A stretch of DNA of 64,000 bases from Endozoicomonas sp. SCSIO W0465 (GTDB taxonomy: Bacteria > Pseudomonadota > Gammaproteobacteria > Pseudomonadales > Endozoicomonadaceae). Position numbers and translations under genes: made by a program. The DNA is taken from assembly GCF_023716865.1 (NCBI RefSeq), contig NZ_CP092417.1:6178001-6242000 (forward strand), written 5' to 3'. Of this stretch, positions 53,058-63,284 are shown one piece after another. Each line of letters opens with the position of its first letter. The stretch's first letter is position 1. Under the pieces are notes generated by a model. It worked only from the letters and a program-made list of their open reading frames with translations, had not been told where the DNA came from and did no database searches.

Positions 53058-55091
53058 TTAGTAAAGATCTTCACAATCTTTATTGACTTTGTAGAAGCGA
53101 TACCCCTTAACTTCGAGGTTATAGCCGTGCTTCATTACTTCAGTGAAGGTATCATAATCGAGCCCATAGCCATCCATGTCAGGCAAATCCAGCGAGAGGA
53201 GCTTTTTATCAAAGGATTTTTGTTTCGAATAATCAGCAAAGCTTTCATCAATCAATTTCGATTTCCAATAAAGTGGCTGCGGTGAATACAGGCCAGCGGC
53301 ATAGTCAAAAAAGTCAATCTCCTGCTTGCGTAAATTTATTTTTATGCGCTGCTGCAACAGAGGTATTGGCTTATGATCAAAACCCTCGTACTTCATAAGA
53401 GTTAGCTTTCCAGAACGGATATGCACTTTAATCAGATTGACATCACTGACATCACCGTAAAGCATCGTTGCACAACCTATGTATAGCCTCAGTGCGGGAG
53501 GGAGATCGTTCACAAACCTAGAATGAATAACCAGAGAATGACCTTCGTTGAGAATACTTGCAGGTAACTGCTCATGTGCAAGCTGACAAGCTTGCTCTAT
53601 GGCATTCATCTCTCCAAGAGAAAAGAGAAGACTTTGCGCTTGCGCCTGAGAATTTTTATAATCACCAAAGAAAGCTTTTATATCACGCTTTAGCTTTTCT
53701 GGCATATGCCTGTATGGCTTTCGTTTACAAAACTGCTGGAGAGCAAAATATATTAGCAAGTCTTCCCTGCGGTCATTTTCGGCCTTTTCAAAATCATCAA
53801 TCTCGTAACGCTCACACAAAATCCGAAAGGCTTTTTTAGGCGAGCCCACCAGCGCTTTAACCTGCTCATATTGGCTGAATTCATCCACAGCAGGTAGACG
53901 ACCATAGTCCAGACAACTGACCCAGAACTGCTCCAACAACTGACCATGCTCGACAAAAAGGATCTCTGACCTTGGCACCTTAACCGGCTTCTGGGTTAAC
54001 TGCTTCCAGTGATGACTGACTCTTCGCTGTTTGTTGGCAAGGTATAACTGCTCTTCATCTTTATCTTTGAAGATATAGAAAATACCAGGGGCAACCGCTA
54101 TTGGCTCTTCTTCAACAATATGCTCAATAAAATGCTGAAGCTCACTCTGGGTATAATATTTTTGAAATGTGTTCCGCGAAGTAATGACACCATCTTTATA
54201 GCGCTTAAACTTCTTTATATGCTCTTCTCCGGCAATCATTGCCGAAACCACCAGAAGTTTTTTTGTTAATCGCCAGGCACCTAACAGGGCATCAACACGC
54301 TCCTCCAAGTCTTCGATCACATTGATCACATAGCCAATGTTCACAAGGTCAGCAGAAACTTTTTCTCCATCAGGGCGCCAGTTAGGGTCCCAACCTGAAG
54401 CACTAAGGCCATGCGCCTCTAATTCACAGAGATCATCTCCACGACCGCAACCGTAGTCAAATAGTGAAAACTCACCCTCTAAGTAGCCTTGCTTTGCAAG
54501 TGTTTTCATGGGCGAAGACAAAGCATCACGAGACAGTGCAGTTCGATGACGCTCTATTTTCTGTTCTGTCTGTACTACCGAGGATGAACGAAAAAGCCTG
54601 CCATCCACCAGTTCATAACCGCGCTCATGAATCAGCGATTCCCAGGTTTGCCTGAAACCAATGATTTTTGCATTGTCGTATAAACCGGCCTCTTCGCCTT
54701 CCCGGGTGATATTACAAAACTCCTCATAGTAAGGATCATCCGGAGCAACCATTGTTTCTTTGCGATGCAGGATGGGAGGATTGATGCCGGAAAACTTATT
54801 ATGCTTGTAACGCTCTCGTTCAAAATCGAGACTCAAGCTGGAGTGAAGAGCGGGATACGCCTCTTCATAAAAATCCGGGTAGTTCAACAACGAAACACCA
54901 AAGCCTCTGGTTTGCAGTTTAATCACCGTCCATGGGACATTCTGACCAAGGACTTCCAGCTTCAGGGAAATCCATCGGCCTAATTCTGCCGCTTCTTTAT
55001 GAAACGTGCTTTTATGGAGATAAACGGCTCCCGGTAATTTTTTACCATACTTAAGCTCTTTGACATGAGCCTGAAAAATCTCTGGTGTCAT
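53058..55091 (-). CDS. DNA phosphorothioation-associated putative methyltransferase
   Basis: 677 aa. The start KELKYGKKLPGAVYLHKST and a central SAM-binding motif (SLFDYGCGRGDDLCELEAHG) are characteristic of the putative methyltransferase family found with dnd/ssp clusters. The second half (about 400-677) includes a region with FGDYKNSQAQAQSLLFSLGE and a C-terminal GLDYDTFTEVMKHGYNLEVKGY. Its exact role in these systems is not established. First gene of the remaining operon, 86 bp upstream of the DUF4007 gene. Confidence 0.85.
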   Translation of the reverse strand: MTPEIFQAHVKELKYGKKLPGAVYLHKSTFHKEAAELGRWISLKLEVLGQNVPWTVIKLQTRGFGVSLLNYPDFYEEAYPALHSSLSLDFERERYKHNKFSGINPPILHRKETMVAPDDPYYEEFCNITREGEEAGLYDNAKIIGFRQTWESLIHERGYELVDGRLFRSSSVVQTEQKIERHRTALSRDALSSPMKTLAKQGYLEGEFSLFDYGCGRGDDLCELEAHGLSASGWDPNWRPDGEKVSADLVNIGYVINVIEDLEERVDALLGAWRLTKKLLVVSAMIAGEEHIKKFKRYKDGVITSRNTFQKYYTQSELQHFIEHIVEEEPIAVAPGIFYIFKDKDEEQLYLANKQRRVSHHWKQLTQKPVKVPRSEILFVEHGQLLEQFWVSCLDYGRLPAVDEFSQYEQVKALVGSPKKAFRILCERYEIDDFEKAENDRREDLLIYFALQQFCKRKPYRHMPEKLKRDIKAFFGDYKNSQAQAQSLLFSLGEMNAIEQACQLAHEQLPASILNEGHSLVIHSRFVNDLPPALRLYIGCATMLYGDVSDVNLIKVHIRSGKLTLMKYEGFDHKPIPLLQQRIKINLRKQEIDFFDYAAGLYSPQPLYWKSKLIDESFADYSKQKSFDKKLLSLDLPDMDGYGLDYDTFTEVMKHGYNLEVKGYRFYKVNKDCEDLY

Positions 55092-55135
55092 CGCAAAAAC
55101 TCCCAGACCAGTTCAAATCTGTTACCTGATAATTT

Positions 55136-55381
55136 TTATGATATAGTCAACGACGATAGTTGAACCAAGCTTGGAGAAGATTTTGTAACAGGGTCACTTA
55201 CCCTAAGCTTAAAACCAGCCTGCAGATACTTGAGCACCTCACTCAGCGACTCAAGATAGATATAATCTTGCTTAAATCGTGTTTTACTGACTATATACCT
55301 GCCACAGCTGTGCTTGTGAGGTGTATAAACAGCCCCTGCCTGTTTGCCTCGGGCAACCCTATAAGAGATCGGTGGTTCCAT
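55136..55381 (-). CDS. Small protein upstream of the phosphorothioation operon
   Basis: 81 aa: MEPPISYRVARGKQAGAVY, then GRYIVSKTRFKQDYIYLESL and a SPSLVQL end. The composition and periodicity look like a real globular protein. Same strand as the methyltransferase, 44 bp before it. Possibly part of the same operon; not recognised. Confidence 0.5.
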   Translation of the reverse strand: MEPPISYRVARGKQAGAVYTPHKHSCGRYIVSKTRFKQDYIYLESLSEVLKYLQAGFKLRVSDPVTKSSPSLVQLSSLTIS

Positions 55382-55778
55382 AATACAAACTCACACACTA
55401 TGTTTGACTGGAGCTTAAGGCACTTCAACCCACCTATACAACTTCCCATCAGTTTCTGAGGGGTTCTGACTTACGTAAAGTCAAAGGAGTTCATAAAACG
55501 TTATCTCATCTGATCAACAGTAAAAAGAGATCCGGAATCATAGCAAAGATTGCAGTTATTCCAGAAGAACACGACCTTCCGAACTCAAACAATTCCGGTA
55601 CTGCTCTCTATTTAACCATAATATTCTCCAGTCCAGAAATGAGCTTATAGGCAGCATACTTCTGCAAAAGAACCATGCAGATACAGGTTAAAGCCATGCT
55701 ACCGACACTCAGGCCAAGAAGGTTTCTTTCTCCTGGCCAGATTTGCACCATCCGGGAATGATGACCGCTACTGAATGG
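55382..55778. other. Gene-free stretch between the defence remnant and the SNF2 helicase
   Basis: About 400 bp, AT-rich, with no convincing gene. It contains the promoter region for the small protein and methyltransferase on the minus strand. Confidence 0.4.
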
Positions 55779-58700
55779 TTATGCCGACTTGACCGGCTCA
55801 AAGAGCACGTTCAGGTCATCTGCGGTTATTGCCGGTTGCTTCTTGCCAGAACCACTGCCATATAGCGCATTGGCTATGGCTTTTTTCTTTGCTTTCAACT
55901 GTTGGATTTTTTCTTCAACGGTTCCCTCGGTCAGGAGTTTATAGACAAATACCGGCTTATCCTGACCAATCCGATGAGCCCGGTCACTGGCCTGCTCTTC
56001 TACCGCCGGGTTCCACCATGGGTCGTAATGGATCACGGTATCCGCAGCGGTAAGATTCAGGCCGGTGCCGCCGGCTTTCAGGCTGATCAAAAATACCGGC
56101 ACGTCTCCCATTTGAAAAGTATCCACCGGTGTTTTGCGGTCACGAGTCTGGCCGGTCAGCTTCACCCATGGGATGTCAGCCGCCTTTAACTTCTCCTCAA
56201 TAAGCGACAACATGCTGGTAAATTGGGAAAACACCAGGATTTTCCGTCCCTCTTCCACCATGGGCTCAATCAGCTCCATGAGCAGCGATAACTTGGCAGA
56301 CTCCTTCACCGAGCTGGCCTGTTCCAGTTTCACCAGTGAAGGATCACAACAGGCCTGGCGCATTTTAAGGAGTGCATCCAGGATCACGATCTGTGAGCGG
56401 GCCAGTCCTTTCTTTTCAATTTCCTGTTGAACCCGGGCTTCCATACTGGCGCGGATCGTCTCATAGAGATCCCGTTGTTTACCCTGCAGCTCCGTCGCCC
56501 GAACAATCTCTGTTTTGGCAGGCAACTCTTTCGCCACAAGATCCTTGTTACGTCGCAACATAAAGGGAGCGACCCGCTTTTGCAGTTTTTCCGATTGTTC
56601 CACGTTACCCTGTTTTTCAATGGGCGTGCGATAAAAGCGGGTAAACTGATCCCGAACGCCCAAAAATCCGGGCATCAGGAAATCAAACAGCGACCATAGC
56701 TCCCCTAAATGGTTCTCCATGGGGGTTCCGGTCAGGCACAGTTTATGCTCAGCCTGCAGGCAGCGCACCGCTTTGGCACTTTTGGATGTGGGGTTTTTGA
56801 TGGCCTGGGCTTCGTCCAGAACCAGCAGGTGAAACGGAATTTTCTGCAAGTGTTCAAAGTCCCGCTGGATAACCCCGTAACTGGTCAGCACCAGATCGGA
56901 ATCGGCAATGGCATCGCTGTCACGGCTACTGCCATGATGAATATGCACCTTCAGGTCCGGAGTAAAACGCTCAGCCTCGTTGCTCCAATTGTGAAGCAGG
57001 CTGGTTGGGCATACCACCAGCGTCGTTTTGCTGACCCGTTTTTTGGCGCTCCCCTTACCCTTTTCAAGCGTTTGCAGCCGTTGCTTTTCCAGCTGGATAT
57101 GAGCCAGCGTCTGCAAGGTTTTACCCAGCCCCATATCATCCGCCAGTATGCCGTTCAGGCCATATTCCCTGAGAAACTGCAGCCAGGAGAGCCCGTGCAG
57201 TTGGTATCCACGCAGCTCTGCCATCAGGCCTTTTCCGGGTTTGACGGGTTTCAGCCGTTTAAAGGTCTTTAACTTTTTACTGAGTGCCAGCAGTTTTTCC
57301 CCACCGGCCCAGGGCAGGCCAAGCTGATCGTACAGCTCTTGCCAGATTTCTGCGTGGTAGGTTTGCAGTTGATAGTCGTTAAGTGGCCGGTCACCAAAGA
57401 GCTCCAGCAAGGTGCCGGCAATCAGTCGCAAACGCTCAGCGGGCAGCTGAATGAATTTCCCACCCGGCAGGGCTACCGGTACCTGAGCGTCTGCCGGCAT
57501 GTTCTTCAGTTCATCCTGTGTTGGCAGCTGATTGAGCTGACGGGCAAGCAAAGGCAGCAAATCAATGGATTTACCATCGATCGTGACCCCAAGGCGCAGG
57601 TTGAACCAGTTATTGTCAGACTCATCCAGTTCAGCGTACCAGTCGCTATCGGAGATCATCTCAAACTGAAACGGGAAGTTGTCATCAATGGTCACCGTCC
57701 AGCCATGATCTTCCAGCCCGGCAATGGTGTCGGTCATGAATCGCAACCAGCGATTACGGTACTGCGTACCGGATACGCCGGTAATCAGGTCATAAACGTC
57801 CAGTTCCTTGAGCTGGCGTACGGACTCCATATGGTGGATGTGCGCCGGTTCGATAAAGTCTGGCAGCTGTTCCAGTGCCTGAAGTTCGAATCCGGTTTGC
57901 CGCGGAATAACCTGAGGGCTCGCCTTGGCGGTGTTATTTAAGGGCGTGATCGTTTGCTGATGACTGCCAAACGGGATTATCTGGCCATCGTAATCAAATC
58001 GTACCCGGCCACGGGCCAACCGGTCACCGGCGTTACTTCCGCCCGGAATACTGTCCAGCAATAGTTGTGGTTTGGGTAATACCGTCAGAACCGAGACTTT
58101 TTCCGGTAACGGAATGGCCATGCTACTCTGGCGATCATCCGGCTTACGCGTATTACTGCCTTTTTTGTTACTTTTTTTGTTACTTTCTTTTTTGTTACTG
58201 CCACCCGTGGTGTTATGAAAAGCGGCCTTCAGCGCTTTACTGGTGACCTCTATACCGGCCTCGTCCAGGGGAGGCGCGTCCAGCAAAAGGCCGATCAAGC
58301 CGGGATCGGGTAATCCCAGCAGGTCACCGCAATAGAACTGATCCTGACTTCTCTGAAGGTAGCAGGGTGGTTCTGAAGGAATTAATAACAGGGGTAGCCC
58401 TGTGCCGGCATCCACCAACTCGGGGCGTTGCAAGCCCTGTTCATCAAGCTGCCAGCGAATCTCTCCGTTTACCGGCGATTGCCGGGCAACCGGCAGTTTT
58501 AACTCCCGCCCCACCACACAACGCCCTGTTGCCAGGATTATGTCCAGCAACTCATGCCCTTCTTCTCCGCCCAGAGTGATTATCCCCTGATACACATCAA
58601 TCCGTTTATTGATGTAGGCCAGCTTAAGAATACGGCGGTCATTCTCGGTCATACTGGCGGGCCAGCTGCCATTATGGAGGCAGTTGTATGCGCCGTGATA

Positions 58701-59411
58701 AGGGGTGGGTTTACCAAATCCACCTTTCTTCAAATGGCGAGAGAAACAAATCTGGACGATCATTCCACCGTGGTATGATTTTTCTTCCAGAACGTACAGC
58801 GTGAGGTTTACATTATTGGCTTGCTCTGAGGTTTGCTGGGCCTCTCTTTCCCGGTTTTTTACCGCAATGTCCAATCGCCTGAGCCAATTATTTCGCTGTT
58901 CTTCAAGCTGTTTCGCCTGTTGCCGGGCGGCATTCCCCGGAGTTTCCGGTGCCATTTCCCCCAGAAATTCCTCAACCATGGCTTCCACCGCATCTGAAGT
59001 CAGGTGGTTACCAAACTGTTCCTCAAACAGTTTTTTCAGGGCATTAATATCAGCTGTCGTGACCTGGGATGAACGGGGATTACTGTCGTATCCCATCATC
59101 TGATTAAGGCGCCTGGTTCCATACTTTTTCTCCCCCGTCAACAGCAGCGCAACGGCATGTTTACAGTTATGGCCTACCGGACAGGAACAGAACCCCTCAA
59201 TCACGTCCTCTTCCGGATCATCCGTGTGCTCATAGAAAAACACCTCGGTTTCATAAGTGTTACGCCCGCTGCCTCTCACCACCCCCTGCAACCTATCCTG
59301 ATCTTCATCAAGCTCAAGACGACTGACTTTATTTTTCTTAACATAGTCACGCCCCCTTTTCAGCGTAGTGGCTGTGAAAATATGGCTGAGATTGATATGG
59401 AGTTGAGTCAT
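55779..59411 (-). CDS. SWIM-domain SNF2-family helicase
   Basis: 1210 aa. A SWIM zinc finger (FCSCPVGHNCKHAVALLL, ligands C74, C76, C83 and H85) is followed by a long middle region and a Swi2/Snf2 motor at about 730-1200. The motor has DDMGLGKTLQTLAHI (motif I), LLVLDEAQAIKN (II), CLTGTPMENHLGELW (III), LVFSQFTSMLSLIEEKL and GGTGLNLTAADTVIHYDPWW (V), then DRAHRIGQ (VI). It moves along double-stranded DNA using ATP; the bacterial role of this family is poorly known. A Lys/Ser/Asn repeat (SNKKESNKKSNKKGSN) lies near residue 410. Apparently intact. Confidence 0.9.
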   Translation of the reverse strand: MTQLHINLSHIFTATTLKRGRDYVKKNKVSRLELDEDQDRLQGVVRGSGRNTYETEVFFYEHTDDPEEDVIEGFCSCPVGHNCKHAVALLLTGEKKYGTRRLNQMMGYDSNPRSSQVTTADINALKKLFEEQFGNHLTSDAVEAMVEEFLGEMAPETPGNAARQQAKQLEEQRNNWLRRLDIAVKNREREAQQTSEQANNVNLTLYVLEEKSYHGGMIVQICFSRHLKKGGFGKPTPYHGAYNCLHNGSWPASMTENDRRILKLAYINKRIDVYQGIITLGGEEGHELLDIILATGRCVVGRELKLPVARQSPVNGEIRWQLDEQGLQRPELVDAGTGLPLLLIPSEPPCYLQRSQDQFYCGDLLGLPDPGLIGLLLDAPPLDEAGIEVTSKALKAAFHNTTGGSNKKESNKKSNKKGSNTRKPDDRQSSMAIPLPEKVSVLTVLPKPQLLLDSIPGGSNAGDRLARGRVRFDYDGQIIPFGSHQQTITPLNNTAKASPQVIPRQTGFELQALEQLPDFIEPAHIHHMESVRQLKELDVYDLITGVSGTQYRNRWLRFMTDTIAGLEDHGWTVTIDDNFPFQFEMISDSDWYAELDESDNNWFNLRLGVTIDGKSIDLLPLLARQLNQLPTQDELKNMPADAQVPVALPGGKFIQLPAERLRLIAGTLLELFGDRPLNDYQLQTYHAEIWQELYDQLGLPWAGGEKLLALSKKLKTFKRLKPVKPGKGLMAELRGYQLHGLSWLQFLREYGLNGILADDMGLGKTLQTLAHIQLEKQRLQTLEKGKGSAKKRVSKTTLVVCPTSLLHNWSNEAERFTPDLKVHIHHGSSRDSDAIADSDLVLTSYGVIQRDFEHLQKIPFHLLVLDEAQAIKNPTSKSAKAVRCLQAEHKLCLTGTPMENHLGELWSLFDFLMPGFLGVRDQFTRFYRTPIEKQGNVEQSEKLQKRVAPFMLRRNKDLVAKELPAKTEIVRATELQGKQRDLYETIRASMEARVQQEIEKKGLARSQIVILDALLKMRQACCDPSLVKLEQASSVKESAKLSLLMELIEPMVEEGRKILVFSQFTSMLSLIEEKLKAADIPWVKLTGQTRDRKTPVDTFQMGDVPVFLISLKAGGTGLNLTAADTVIHYDPWWNPAVEEQASDRAHRIGQDKPVFVYKLLTEGTVEEKIQQLKAKKKAIANALYGSGSGKKQPAITADDLNVLFEPVKSA

Positions 59412-59741
59412 TGTATTGGCGGGCAGAATTCAGTGATTTGTGGGAATTATGAACGACAAGCGTATCCATTTAAATGGGGGCCCCACTTGAGACAGAAGAA
59501 CTGACCATAGGTTCAAAACGAAACGGCCCCGAGAAAGTGTATTCCCTCCACACTGCAGTGTATTTGTTGTGTATCTGTCGGCGGCGGGCAGTAATCGTTC
59601 TTTGCGTTGAGCGTGTACGGTTCTTGTGACCTCTGGCTTGTAATGTGGACTGTAAAAAGGGAGCTATACTGCTTCACTTTTGGGTTGATTCATCATTGCG
59701 TTTTTTGACGAACGAAGTGATGAAAGGGTTCAGGTGTCATC

Positions 59742-60958
59742 ATGGCGAAGCTACCCGCTGGTCAGAAGCGTCGGCAAAAAGAGTTGAAGCGGAGGAAGAA
59801 AAAAAAGCATCAGGAAAAAAAGCAGCAGGTCCCCACATCCATGACCTTCATGGACTTACCACCCGCCCTGCCCATACTCTCTGAAAGGCTGGTTGAATTT
59901 GCCGGTCGTCTGCTGGATGAATCGCAGACAGGCCGCAATTATATTGAAAACGTCATCACCATGGTCGTTGGCTGCTGGAACATGGGAGCGGTGACCGCAG
60001 AGATGGCCCAGGTTATGCGAAGAGCGTTTTCCGAATCCTTCAGTGAGGCATTGCCCGAGGTGTTCCAGGCTATGGAACTTCACTTCGACAGTCTGATCAC
60101 CGCACGACGTTACCTCTATGCCGATGACCCCCGCTATATAATCAGTCATACCGTGAACTGGACGGGTACCAATGATTATTACCTCCGAATTAAGTGCATA
60201 AACCTGCCCGACGAAGAACGGTTCTCAGGCAGAGTGGAAGGCGCAGAAGCCAGGTTGCTCTCGGAAGCGCGAGAAAAAATGAAAGGGTTCCGGGCTCCAC
60301 CACTGACCGGGGAAGAAACCCGGCTGAAACAGCTGATTGACCGGGGGTTTGACCTGCTGAACGACAACACAACCCAAACCGGTAAGGATGCCCCAGAGGT
60401 GGCAGCCTGTGAAACCTGGCTGGAGGCCTGGGATATCATCAAGAAACGCTACCAGAACAAACCATCGCTGGACACCATTGGCTCCAGAATCGAACCAACC
60501 CTGGTGTCGTGGTATTCCGAGATGGATATGCATCTGTTAAATGCCGCACTGGCTAAACCGGCTTTGGTAGAAAAAGGCATTACCTTCTTCCGTGAGTTTC
60601 TGGCGCTTTTCCCGGAATCCCATGAGGGGACCACCAAGGCATACCGCGAGGCCATGGCGATGCTGCAATTCCGGAACCGGGCATATGACGATGGCGATGC
60701 CACCTTTAACGCCCTGGTGAAGGATTACCCAGACTCAGCCTGGAGTTACATTCACTGGGGCGATGCCTATAATCCAACCTTTCCCCGCGCCGCTTTCGGT
60801 GATGCGCCTGTGGATAGTGAACGCGCCAGAAACCTCTACCAGATCCCGATCGATCAGGACCTTGAAGACGCTGAACACGCCCAAAAAACGGATTGATGCA
60901 CTGCTGGCAATTGAGCGCAACGAAAACGACGTAGAATCAGCTGAAATCTTACATCCCA
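59742..60958 (+). pseudogene. Unknown 384-aa protein with a poly-A frameshift near its end
   Basis: A Lys/Arg-rich start (GQKRRQKELKRRKKKKHQEK) is followed by an alpha-helical, TPR-like body (YREAMAMLQFRNRAYDDGDA, SAWSYIHWGDAYN). The frame stops at 60896 with EHAQKTD. Shifting by one base at a run of six A (about 60879-60884) gives EHAQKRIDALLAIERNENDVE, a far more natural continuation. So a single A was probably gained, or miscalled, and the last 20 or so residues are displaced. The body is intact. No known function; similar proteins often carry a SEC-C-type tail, which I do not see. Confidence 0.65.
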
Positions 60959-61059
60959 GCAATAGTGAGCACACACCCACCAAAACAGTAATCATCATAA
61001 CTGGAACGATGCGGCGGGTTGTTGGGCATGATCACCACGACACTTCGTAAAATGCATCC

Positions 61060-61214
61060 GTCCCCAGCAAGGGGATGTATTGGTGAGCCTGTGGTGCGAC
61101 TGGAACGGGGATAGCGGCTTAAAAACCGCTATCTAGGGAAGGCCGTGTTGAATCAGGAAACCTGTTAGGTGACTAACAGGAATCCCCGTCGTTCACGGCG
61201 GGGAGGAAGTCAAT
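61060..61214 (+). ncRNA. IS200/IS605-type right end (possible omega/reRNA relic)
   Basis: Ends with AATCCCCGTCGTTCACGGCG followed by GGGAGGAAGTCAA, a hairpin and tail typical of the right end of IS605/IS1341 elements, where the TnpB guide RNA scaffold is encoded. A preceding stem (ATAGCGG/CCGCTAT) and CTGTTAG/CTAACAG pair complete a structured stretch. No tnpA or tnpB gene is nearby, so this is a relic or a non-autonomous copy. Confidence 0.55.
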
Positions 61215-61744
61215 GAAAATTACAACCTGGCAACCCTATTTACTGACGAGGCTTATAACATAACCTTATAGCATCACCAGCCCCTGGCCATCTGACCAAT
61301 AACGTTAATCATCAACTAATTCCGTGGGTAACTCAGTGAACAACCCGTGGGAGAGTCTGGTAAACATTGGGAAGCTGGTATTAAAAGGAAGGCGGTTGTT
61401 TTTTAACCAGCGGTGAATAACTGATAAAAAGAAAACCCCGCATCAGCGAGGCCCGTAGAGAACGAACAGTGTCGTAGGGGTTTCCTGTGCGTCCTGGCTG
61501 TTTTTTAAGGCTTCCATCGGTTCACGTCACTGTGACACCTGAACACCTCATCCCTGATGCCGTGTTTTATTCAACTCAAGGTTCTCGCCGGTTGAATAAG
61601 TCTATTATTTTACCGGCAGTGGCGTATCATCCTATCAGCCTGAATACGGGATAAATTGCACACCCCCCGTATTAAACAATAAAAAACCTCGCCCGCGGCA
61701 AGGCTGCAATGGCTGATTCATCAGCAGTCAGCGGTTTTTATTAT
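61215..61744. other. Gene-free stretch with hairpins
   Basis: About 530 bp with no gene. It contains AAAACCCC ... GGGGTTT arms (61432-61483) and a GCTGAT/ATCAGC hairpin (61712-61725) before a TTTTTA run, both possible terminators. Confidence 0.4.
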
Positions 61745-63275
61745 TACTCGACTTTAGAGTCTGTATAAAACGATAATTCGGTCAGCTTTTTATAGTGAAG
61801 CAAGCCGAAATCAGTGAACTGTTTTTCCAAGTTCGTTATTACTTCCGTTTTTTGCCTAAAAGCCTTTAGTTATGCTGCTTCTGAATTATCCGGTATTAAC
61901 TGGTCGATCAGATCGCGAAAATTGAACTCATATTTTTGCTTATATCTGTTCCAGCCCTTGCGAATAGAGAACCTCGGAATAATTCCTGAAAGAGCAATTT
62001 TCATCATGCCTGCAGTGGTTGTATCCGGGCTTCTCCAGGGTATCCGAGAAATATTCAGACATGCCTGATTTTTACAAACGGTTAATAACTGCAATAATGC
62101 ATAGCCTGCCATTTTCAAATGCATCCATCGAAGCAGTGTTCGCAATTTCTGCTGCCATAAATGGCAACAGCCAAAAGCATGTTTGAGTTGGTGAAACATT
62201 GGCTCTACCGGCCATCTCCGGGAATAGGCACGAAGCACCTCCAGTCCCTCAAGTTCCGGATTGGTCGAGATGAATATTCTGCTTTCGGTCAGACCTTTGT
62301 CATTTTCAAAGCGACTCCAGACGACGCGTACTTCACGACCTTTAAGGAATCTGGCGCGACAGATCAGGGTACGATAACGTATTTTGCGAAATTTGCCGTA
62401 CATCCATACTGTTGCTTTTTCTTCCGGCAGTTTCTTAACCTGTTCTGTCGTCATCTTGATGCCGTACTTTTTTGGGCGCCCTCGCTTCTTTACGGTGGGT
62501 GCTGGCGGCAAAGCATAGAGGGCCCGATTTGAAGGTATCTGACCAACAACTTCTATGTTCATTTCCAGAGCTGGCTTTATCAGTGTCCAGTTCATATACC
62601 AGCAATCGGTTAGCAGGCGTAGCACTCGATCCTTCACTTCATTGCGTACCACCCTGAGCATGGCCACGGCAATTTTCAGTTTGCTGGTGTTACCTGAAGC
62701 TGGTGTCGGAAATGAGATCACCGGTATGGCGGTAAATACTTCATCTGCAGCCCGCTCAAATATGATGGCCAGGGAAACCCAACACTGCCCCCAGATGTAC
62801 GTCGGCCGATTGCGTTTCTTGCTGTGTTGATGATGTGTACGACAAGCAGGGGCTTTGTCGGAAAACCGTTCGATTACCCAGTCATCAAGCCCCAGGACCA
62901 CAGGTTGATTCTCAGGAGCTTTGGAGCAGACCAGACGGATCAAGTGGCGTGCCAAGTTCTTCCATTGCCACTTGCCCTGAGATAGCCAGTGGTGGTAGCT
63001 GCTCCACACACAATGAAAATCAATTGTTAACAACGCCTGTGTAACAAAGCCGTCGGCTGAAAGCATGCAACCGAACAGCAGTTCGCAGAACGTTGGTACT
63101 GCAGTTGATGATAGCGCTCCAGCAAGAAAGGTTGTATATGAAGCGAGCTCCCTGAGGATTACTTGATGATCTGAAGTGAGCATGGCAACCATCTCGAATT
63201 TCGTCATTGGGGATGGTTGCTTTTAGCAGATTATGCGCCGGAACTATTGTGCTCTTAAAACTCTAAAGTCGAGTA
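61745..63275 (-). mobile_element. IS4/IS701-like element
   Basis: 1531 bp with perfect 16-bp inverted ends TACTCGACTTTAGAGT and ACTCTAAAGTCGAGTA and a 4-bp target duplication TTAT (61741-61744 and 63276-63279). It inserted one base before the end of another element at 63281. Confidence 0.85.
61870..63207 (-). CDS. IS4/IS701-like DDE transposase
   Basis: 445 aa with VVLGLDDWVIERFSDKA (first D), VLRLLTDCWYMNWTLIKPAL (second D) and YSRRWPVEPMFHQLKHAFG (the E, in a Y-R-W-E-K-like helix). The region RGRPKKYGIKMTTEQVKKLP is a basic insert. Intact, with family placement between IS4 and IS701 based on motifs only. Confidence 0.85.
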   Translation of the reverse strand: MTKFEMVAMLTSDHQVILRELASYTTFLAGALSSTAVPTFCELLFGCMLSADGFVTQALLTIDFHCVWSSYHHWLSQGKWQWKNLARHLIRLVCSKAPENQPVVLGLDDWVIERFSDKAPACRTHHQHSKKRNRPTYIWGQCWVSLAIIFERAADEVFTAIPVISFPTPASGNTSKLKIAVAMLRVVRNEVKDRVLRLLTDCWYMNWTLIKPALEMNIEVVGQIPSNRALYALPPAPTVKKRGRPKKYGIKMTTEQVKKLPEEKATVWMYGKFRKIRYRTLICRARFLKGREVRVVWSRFENDKGLTESRIFISTNPELEGLEVLRAYSRRWPVEPMFHQLKHAFGCCHLWQQKLRTLLRWMHLKMAGYALLQLLTVCKNQACLNISRIPWRSPDTTTAGMMKIALSGIIPRFSIRKGWNRYKQKYEFNFRDLIDQLIPDNSEAA

Positions 63276-63284
63276 TTATAGGAC

